DNA of 11,037 nt from Firmicutes bacterium CAG:460 (GTDB lineage: Bacteria > Bacillota_I > Bacilli_A > RF39 > UBA660). Location: positions 2,158 through 13,194 of the forward strand of contig FR899768.1 of NCBI GenBank assembly GCA_000437355.1. Direction: 5' to 3'. Within the stretch, counting starts at the first letter, position 1, and every line of letters starts with the position of its first letter. The notes beneath the pieces were generated by a model, which saw only the letters and a program-made list of their open reading frames with translations, was not told the DNA's origin and did no database searches. This document shows, piece after piece, positions 6,886 to 11,037 of this stretch. The translations under genes were made by a program, and so were the position numbers.

Positions 6886-6914
6886 AGATTATGAAATAAA
6901 ACATTATTATATGT
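6886..6914 (-). promoter_or_regulatory. Candidate sigma-E-like promoter of dacB-spmA-spmB
   Basis: On the minus strand, CATAATCT (6886-6893) resembles the sigma-E -10 (CATACAnT). ACATATA (6908-6914), 14 bases upstream, resembles its -35 (KMATATT). The -10 lies 16 bases from the ATG. A competing sigma-A reading (TTGATT 6927-6932, TATAAT 6906-6911) has a poor 15-base spacer. Bacillus dacB is sigma-E dependent, which motivates the call; the matches themselves are partial. Confidence 0.33.
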
Positions 6915-6926
6915 ATGTTAGAATGA

Positions 6927-6962
6927 AATCAAAAAGAAGAACTTTATTTCAGTTCTTCTTTT
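6927..6962 (-). terminator. Rho-independent terminator of the Rpn gene
   Basis: A perfect 11-base stem (6932-6942 with 6952-6962, AAAAGAAGAAC/GTTCTTCTTTT) encloses a 9-base loop and, on the minus strand, ends in a run of Ts. It contains the final codons and stop of the Rpn gene and separates it from the dacB promoter region. Confidence 0.8.
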
Positions 6963-7774
6963 AGTTTTTCGACATCTTCATATGAAAGTTTAGTCATTTT
7001 GGCAATAAACTCAATATTGCAATTTTCTTCTAACATAGCTTTTGCAACATTTAACTTAGCATCAGCCATGCCTTCTTCATAATCTGCTTTATCAAGAGCT
7101 TCTTTGTCATAATAAAGTTTTCTATCAAAATCATCTGTTATTGACTTTGTCACTTCAACAATTTTTGCCATAAAATCATCTCCACTATACATATCCCATA
7201 AATCCGCTTCTTTATTGCATACTAATATATAAAGCAAATTCATTAAAGACTCTTTGTCTTCCTTAATAATAGTATAATCCTTATCAAAGATTTTTGCAAG
7301 ATTAACATCAAAGATTTCAAATATTGGATGTAACTCTTGGTTTGTTTCAACATCTAACATTTTACTTACTACAACAAATCTATCATCACCAGAGATATTA
7401 AAAGAGTTTAAATTGATTTGATAAATTTTCTTTAATTTCTTTTTATAGTCATCAGATGATTTTATTTGTCTTAATAAAAGTTGACAAACATAAAATACAT
7501 TTTTTCTCTCATAACTATGTCTCTTTTGACTATTGATTTCTACATTAACAACTATTTCATTACTTTCTAAAGCTATATCAACTTCACTATTTACAACATT
7601 TTCATTCACACCAATCTCAGGATGTATCATTTCAAATGTAAAATTTTCCGGTGGTAAATCTAAAATTTTGCAAACTATTGTAGCAAGATATTCTCTGCCT
7701 TCTTCTGTGGAAGTAAATAGTTTCTTAATTGTAGTATCTTTCATAATTAGTTCCTCAGTCTTTACTCCGTGCAT
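6944..7774 (-). CDS. Rpn family recombination-promoting nuclease / PD-(D/E)XK family transposase-like protein
   Basis: A 276-residue member of the Rpn/PDDEXK_2 group of standalone nucleases, often annotated as putative transposases. Characterised Rpn proteins are DNA endonucleases that promote RecA-independent recombination. The nuclease core lies in about 12-120: Asp66 in EVDIAL and Glu79 in VVNVEINSQ fit the D...ExN/Q active-site pattern, followed by the usual YERKNVFYVCQLL helix. The C-terminal region (about 232-276) has the family's helical EGMADAKLNVAKAML...IAKMTKLSYEDVEKLKEE signature. Start ATG 7774 has AAGGA 7 bases ahead; ATG 7744 also has GAGGA ahead, so a shorter form of 266 residues is possible. 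The gene is less AT-rich than its neighbours and lies alone between a promoter and a terminator, consistent with acquisition (inference). No terminal inverted repeats of an insertion sequence were seen. Confidence 0.85.
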   Translation of the reverse strand: MHGVKTEELIMKDTTIKKLFTSTEEGREYLATIVCKILDLPPENFTFEMIHPEIGVNENVVNSEVDIALESNEIVVNVEINSQKRHSYERKNVFYVCQLLLRQIKSSDDYKKKLKKIYQINLNSFNISGDDRFVVVSKMLDVETNQELHPIFEIFDVNLAKIFDKDYTIIKEDKESLMNLLYILVCNKEADLWDMYSGDDFMAKIVEVTKSITDDFDRKLYYDKEALDKADYEEGMADAKLNVAKAMLEENCNIEFIAKMTKLSYEDVEKLKEELK

Positions 7775-7800
7775 TAAGTTTTCCTTCTTTCAAGGACGTT

Positions 7801-7828
7801 ATTATACACAGATTTTTTCACATCGCAA
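7801..7828 (-). promoter_or_regulatory. Promoter of the Rpn gene
   Basis: On the minus strand: TTGCGA (7823-7828), a 16-base spacer and a perfect TATAAT (7801-7806). The predicted start near 7794 puts the SD for ATG 7774 in a roughly 20-base leader. The -35 overlaps a CpG-rich dyad (7826-7846). Confidence 0.6.
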
Positions 7829-7846
7829 GCGTTTCGACACCGCTCG
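7826..7846. repeat. CpG-rich inverted repeat overlapping the Rpn promoter
   Basis: CAAGCG (7826-7831) and CGCTCG (7841-7846) form an imperfect dyad (one G-T position when read as RNA) around a 9-base centre. It lies in a 28-base patch (7821-7848) with 17 G/C and five CpGs, in a region that otherwise is mostly A/T. Its left arm covers part of the -35, so an operator is possible. Confidence 0.4.
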
Positions 7847-7866
7847 ACAAAAGGTTACAAGAAAGA

Positions 7867-7895
7867 AACTGTCAACTATACACAAATTGACAATT
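7867..7895 (-). terminator. Possible weak terminator hairpin of the serine hydrolase gene
   Basis: AACTGTCAA (7867-7875) and TTGACAATT (7887-7895) form a 9-pair stem with one G-T wobble and an 11-base loop. On the minus strand it is followed by TCTTTCTTGT, an interrupted T-run, about 20 bases after the hydrolase stop. The weak tail makes a terminator only possible; the same bases also form part of the direct repeat described here. Confidence 0.3.
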
Positions 7896-7901
7896 ATACA
7901 C
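7870..7901. repeat. Tandem 14-base direct repeat
   Basis: TGTCAACTATACAC (7870-7883) and TGACAATTATACAC (7888-7901) agree at 12 of 14 bases with an 18-base period. A third TTATACACA occurs at 7802-7810. The function is not known; binding sites for a regulator or DnaA-like boxes are possible. Confidence 0.6.
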
Positions 7902-7914
7902 TGTTTTTAAGACA

Positions 7915-8853
7915 TTATTCTTCAATTAAACTTTTACAATGTTCTTCTTTTAATTTTAAATTTTTAGCATATATTTCGTAAACTTTTTTACTTATATTAT
8001 TAACTACTTCACTATAATTACCATTACCATATAAAGTTAAAACTGATATAAAATAAGGATAATCAGTATCTAAATACATACCAATATCATGATAACTAAC
8101 ATCATAATACCCATATTTATGATATATTACTTTATCATCAAATCTTAAATAATTCATATTTCTATTATTCATTGCATCTTTAATTAATTTAGAATAATTA
8201 TCATCCACTAATAAAAGATTATATAACCTTTCTAATGATTTATTTGCTAAAGATGCACTATAATTTCTAATAAAAGGGTCATAACTTTCCATAACTAAAT
8301 TATATTCTTTAAAATATTCTTTCAAAGTATCTAAACCAACATATTTTATCAACATAAAATAAGCTGTATTATCACTATATTCTAACATATGACTAATAAG
8401 TTCACTTATTTGTACTTCATCATAATATTTATGCTTTTTCATTCCAATACTACCCTGCATAGCATCGCTTGGTTTATAAACTAATTTTGTTTCCAAATCT
8501 AAATTATTATTTCTATATTGTTCAAGCAAATAAATAACCATAAAAACCTTTGATGTACTAGCAGAATAAAATATTTTATTACTATTATACTCTAACACAT
8601 AATCATTATTAAAATCTTTAAAATAAATAGCAACATTATTTTTATAAACACTAACCAACTCATTAAAATCATCATCAATTCCATCATATTTATAAGAACT
8701 ATTTAAACAATTATTATATAATATTTTATCTTTATTATCCTGAGCTTTAAAAACACTAGTTATAATATCTTTATTATCAAAATATTCTTTATATAGAAAA
8801 AAACTTATTAAACACAATAAAATAACAACTATAATACCCAATACTTTCTTCAT
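7915..8853 (-). CDS. Membrane-anchored class A beta-lactamase-like serine hydrolase
   Basis: A 312-residue protein with an N-terminal hydrophobic segment (about 4-21, numbering from ATG 8853) that anchors an extracytoplasmic domain. The domain has the penicillin-recognising serine hydrolase motifs: STSK (99-102, nucleophile Ser99), SDN (160-162) and, in place of KTG, HKYG (245-248). The omega-loop Glu of true class A beta-lactamases (ExxLN) is not apparent, so activity on beta-lactams is doubtful; a peptidoglycan or ester substrate is more likely. Starts GTG 8862 and ATG 8859 are also in frame. ATG 8853 is chosen because a GTGAT SD-like stretch lies 4 bases upstream and the N-terminus then starts MKKVLG. 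It is transcribed alone from a promoter back-to-back with that of the plus-strand surface genes. Confidence 0.82.
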   Translation of the reverse strand: MKKVLGIIVVILLCLISFFLYKEYFDNKDIITSVFKAQDNKDKILYNNCLNSSYKYDGIDDDFNELVSVYKNNVAIYFKDFNNDYVLEYNSNKIFYSASTSKVFMVIYLLEQYRNNNLDLETKLVYKPSDAMQGSIGMKKHKYYDEVQISELISHMLEYSDNTAYFMLIKYVGLDTLKEYFKEYNLVMESYDPFIRNYSASLANKSLERLYNLLLVDDNYSKLIKDAMNNRNMNYLRFDDKVIYHKYGYYDVSYHDIGMYLDTDYPYFISVLTLYGNGNYSEVVNNISKKVYEIYAKNLKLKEEHCKSLIEE

Positions 8854-8869
8854 AAACATCACTATATAT

Positions 8870-8897
8870 ATTATAAAACAAAATATTTATTTTGCAA
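8870..8897 (-). promoter_or_regulatory. Promoter of the serine hydrolase gene
   Basis: On the minus strand: TTGCAA (8892-8897), a 16-base spacer, then TATAAT (8870-8875). The -10 is 16 bases from ATG 8853. The -35 hexamer is a palindrome also used by the opposite promoter. Confidence 0.65.
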
Positions 8898-8920
8898 ATA
8901 CATTAATTATATGTTATTAT
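8892..8920 (+). promoter_or_regulatory. Promoter of the surface-protein/glycosidase operon
   Basis: TTGCAA (8892-8897), a 17-base spacer, then TATTAT (8915-8920) with TGt immediately upstream (extended -10). It is 15 bases from the ATG at 8936, with GAGG (8927-8930) between, so the leader would be only about 9 bases. Confidence 0.6.
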
Positions 8921-8935
8921 TGTTCTGAGGTTACT

Positions 8936-10078
8936 ATGAAAAAGAAAAAAGATTTTATATTTACTTTACTATGTATTGTATTAATTATTATTATAATTTT
9001 AATTGTATTTAACATATTTAAAATTTATAATTCCACTAAAAACATTAATTTATTATCAGAATATATTATAAAAAATAATGAATTATATAATGATAATAAC
9101 ACTTATATTTGCAAAGGAAATGTAACTAATAATTATGTTAAATTTAATAATCTTACATGGAGAATAATTAAAATAAATAATGATAGTTCAATTACTTTAA
9201 TCCTAGATGACTATATCAATATGTTACCTAAAAACTTAGTTAATACATTTTTTAAAAATTTAGAAAATAACTTAGATACTAATTATTTAACAAAAACTAA
9301 AGTATGTATTGATACTTACACTAACAATGAAATAACATGTAATAAAACTAATAAAGATAATTACATCACTCTGCTTAGTGTATACGACTACATAAATTCT
9401 TTAGATGATGAAAAAACTTTTATTACCAAAGATAATGAAATAATGTGGCTATACAACAATTTAAATCATACAAATGGCAATAATATTAGCACATCAAATG
9501 AAAATAATTTTTATGAAATAAGACCAGTAGTTACATTAAAACCAGATACAACATATAAAAGTGGTAATGGAAATATTGATAGTCCATATATTATTAATGA
9601 AGATACATTATCAATTGGTAGCAAGGTAAAGCTGGGAAATGATACTTACATCGTTTATGATTTAAAAGATAACATAAAATTAATGAGTACTAAAACTTTA
9701 AATAATTTACTTATAGAAAATGTTTTAGATTATTTAAATAATGAATTTTTTGAAAAATTAGATTATAAAGATTTATTACAAGATACTACCATTTATACTA
9801 AAGACTACAATAACAAAGAAAATGATTTAACAAAAGAAAAGACTATTAAAAAGATTGGTATTCCTAACATATTAGATATAAAATTTGATAATGAAGTAAC
9901 TAATTATTACTTACCAAATAAAATAAATACATTTGCTTTAATCTATAATAATCCAATTATTTATGGAGATACAAAAAAAGAACATGAAACAAGATATACA
10001 ATTACTTTATCAAAAGATATAATTAAAAATTTAATTAAAGAAAATGATACATATATTTATGGGGATGGTGCCAAATGA
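8936..10078 (+). CDS. Exported two-repeat surface protein of unknown function
   Basis: A 380-residue protein with a positively charged N-terminus and one membrane segment (about 8-29), and the rest predicted outside. The first half (about 55-222) has the pattern of a surface domain common in AT-rich gut Bacillota: YVKFNNLTWRIIKIN (67-81), ITLLSVYDYI (144-153) and RPVVTL (196-201), the last in a stretch resembling DUF6273-type proteins. The second half (about 225-375) looks like a degenerate copy (SKVKLGNDTYIVYDL, then a C-terminal TRYTITLS in place of RPVVTL). Cys59, Cys124 and Cys135 occur only in the first copy. No catalytic motif is evident. The start is supported by GAGG 5 bases before ATG 8936. 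The stop overlaps the next start as ATGA, so translation is coupled to the glycosidase. Composition is extremely Asn-, Lys- and Ile-rich. Confidence 0.78.
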   Translation: MKKKKDFIFTLLCIVLIIIIILIVFNIFKIYNSTKNINLLSEYIIKNNELYNDNNTYICKGNVTNNYVKFNNLTWRIIKINNDSSITLILDDYINMLPKNLVNTFFKNLENNLDTNYLTKTKVCIDTYTNNEITCNKTNKDNYITLLSVYDYINSLDDEKTFITKDNEIMWLYNNLNHTNGNNISTSNENNFYEIRPVVTLKPDTTYKSGNGNIDSPYIINEDTLSIGSKVKLGNDTYIVYDLKDNIKLMSTKTLNNLLIENVLDYLNNEFFEKLDYKDLLQDTTIYTKDYNNKENDLTKEKTIKKIGIPNILDIKFDNEVTNYYLPNKINTFALIYNNPIIYGDTKKEHETRYTITLSKDIIKNLIKENDTYIYGDGAK

Positions 10079-11013
10079 AAAGAAATAAAATAATACTTAC
10101 AATAGATTTGTTTTTTGCTATAGTTTTACTACTTACTTTTGCATTTCAAGACAACATTAAAAATTATATGATACAAAAAAGGTTTCAAAATAACGAATAT
10201 GAAAGTAGCAATGATTATCAAAAAATAACTTTTAACAACAGTTTGATAATTGATACAAATGAAGAAAAAGTTTATGATAATAAATATGAAGCAGAAATTC
10301 AAAATCGTGGAGAAAATAATGATTATAAAATAATTGATTTAACAGTTGCTAATAATAAAGGTTGGTTAGTTGTTGTATATGACCCAAGTGATGTTCATAT
10401 TATGAAATCTAGAGCTTTTAAAACCCCGAATAATGATGGAAAAGAAAATTTAATCGATATGACTAAAAGATATGGAGCCACAATCGGTGTAAATGGCGGA
10501 GGTTTTTACGATGATGGAAAAGTTAGTAAAGATATTCCTTTCGGTTACATTATAGAAAATGGAAAAGTTATTTATAAATCTCATAGTAGAGAGTCAGATA
10601 TTATTGGCATGAGCAATGATAATAAATTAATGCTTGTTCATGCTACCGGAGAAAAAGCTGTTGAAATGGGAATGCGTGATGGTTTAGAATTTGGACCTTT
10701 TCTAATCATTGATGGTAAAAGACAAACTAATTTAAAACCAACAAAAGCTGCAAGAAACATGATAGCACAACGAGATGACGGCATTATTTTATTCCTTGTA
10801 ACGGATGGATTATCTTATTCAGGAATAACCTTCAATGAAGGAATTGATGTATTAGAAAAATATGGTGCCACAACTGCGGCAAACCTAGATGGTGGTGCAA
10901 GTACACAATTAGTTGTAAATGGAGAACTTTTAAACTCACCAAAGAATGCTTTAGGTATTCCAATACCAAAGGGAAGAACAGTTGTAAATGGTTGGGGAGT
11001 TTTTATAGATTAA
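10075..11013 (+). CDS. Membrane-anchored phosphodiester glycosidase family protein (NAGPA domain)
   Basis: A 312-residue protein with an N-terminal membrane segment (about 6-24) and an extracytoplasmic phosphodiester glycosidase domain (about 85-312). This is the family of the mammalian uncovering enzyme that releases GlcNAc from GlcNAc-1-phosphodiesters. Conserved blocks are VNGGGFYDDG (139-148), FGYIIENGK (156-164), the RNMIAQRDDG loop (227-236), LVTDG (241-245) and NLDGGASTQLVVNGE (270-284), and the protein ends in the usual VNGWGVFI strand. The bacterial substrate is unknown; teichoic acid or another envelope sugar-phosphate is a reasonable guess. The start overlaps the upstream stop (ATGA at 10075-10078), with a GGGGATGG stretch ahead. 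The N-terminal stretch of about 55 residues between anchor and domain is a linker. A terminator follows. Confidence 0.88.
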   Translation: MKRNKIILTIDLFFAIVLLLTFAFQDNIKNYMIQKRFQNNEYESSNDYQKITFNNSLIIDTNEEKVYDNKYEAEIQNRGENNDYKIIDLTVANNKGWLVVVYDPSDVHIMKSRAFKTPNNDGKENLIDMTKRYGATIGVNGGGFYDDGKVSKDIPFGYIIENGKVIYKSHSRESDIIGMSNDNKLMLVHATGEKAVEMGMRDGLEFGPFLIIDGKRQTNLKPTKAARNMIAQRDDGIILFLVTDGLSYSGITFNEGIDVLEKYGATTAANLDGGASTQLVVNGELLNSPKNALGIPIPKGRTVVNGWGVFID

Positions 11014-11017
11014 AAAA

Positions 11018-11037
11018 CAGCCACACTTTGTGGTTGG
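11018..11037 (+). terminator. Terminator after the glycosidase gene (cut by the window end)
   Basis: CCACA (11021-11025) and TGTGG (11029-11033) pair around a 3-base loop, with further outer pairs G-T, A-T and C-G to 11018/11036, preceded by an A-run. The T-run expected downstream is outside the window. Confidence 0.6.

Noticed and set aside
7828..7844. T-arm-like sequence (AGCGT, TTCGACA, CCGCT), suggesting a tRNA remnant or attachment site
   Set aside because: The closing pair next to the loop is mismatched, there is no acceptor stem, anticodon arm or CCA around it, and no direct repeat was found to support an attachment site.
7533..7910. Open plus-strand frame of 125 codons spanning the start of the Rpn gene and its upstream region
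   Set aside because: Mostly antisense to the Rpn coding sequence and no SD was found. Its length comes from the less AT-rich patch, which has fewer stops.
6927..7914. The Rpn region as a complete insertion sequence
   Set aside because: No terminal inverted repeats or target-site duplications were seen at plausible ends; the 11-base inverted repeat at 6932-6962 is a terminator.
7915..8853. Reading the serine hydrolase as an antibiotic resistance beta-lactamase
   Set aside because: The SxxK and SDN motifs are shared by many wall enzymes; the KTG motif is altered and the deacylating Glu is not visible, so resistance is not supported.
5218..10078. Mollicutes-type genetic code with TGA as Trp, suggested by the extreme AT content
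   Set aside because: TGA ends spmA and the gene at 8936 exactly at overlaps with the next start codon, and Trp is encoded by TGG throughout, so the code is standard.

Overview
The window is a very AT-rich piece of a Bacillota (Firmicutes) chromosome. Nearly all genes show purine-rich Shine-Dalgarno (SD) sites, TTG and GTG starts occur beside ATG, and TGA is used as a stop in overlapping gene pairs, so the genetic code is standard rather than the Mollicutes code. Proteins recognisable as SpmA, SpmB, a DacB-type carboxypeptidase and YunB place it in an endospore-forming lineage, or one recently descended from spore formers. YutD and the neighbourhood fit a Bacilli-like or deep gut Bacillota genome. 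I cannot name a genus.

Layout. Positions 2-79 hold the tail of a plus-strand gene ending at a bidirectional terminator. A minus-strand block (119-3615) reads, in transcription order: a charged tail-anchored protein of unknown function, yunB, a second tail-anchored unknown protein, yutD, and a cytoplasmic protein with a Pro/Val/Glu-rich linker that has its own strong promoter. A divergent plus-strand gene (3720-3911) encodes a one-cluster ferredoxin and converges on rluB. The minus-strand block 3930-6869 is the conserved dacB-spmA-spmB operon followed by rluB with its own promoter. In Bacillus these genes act in spore cortex modification, spore core dehydration and 23S rRNA pseudouridylation.

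From 6944 to 11013 the content is accessory. It holds an Rpn/PD-(D/E)XK nuclease gene with an unusual CpG-rich, repeat-bearing upstream region and a membrane-anchored class A beta-lactamase-like serine hydrolase. Divergent from the hydrolase is a translationally coupled pair: an exported two-repeat protein of unknown function and a membrane-anchored phosphodiester glycosidase. The hydrolase and the pair appear to be driven by back-to-back promoters that share one palindromic -35 hexamer, suggesting an envelope-directed unit whose two arms compete for RNA polymerase.

There is no CRISPR array, rRNA, tRNA, complete insertion sequence or clear defence operon. The points most worth a second look are the shared -35 promoter pair, the repeat and CpG patch upstream of the Rpn gene, the unknown tail-anchored proteins around yunB, the coupled surface-protein/glycosidase pair, and a recurring architecture of very short 5' leaders. 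Nothing here is by itself proof of a new system.
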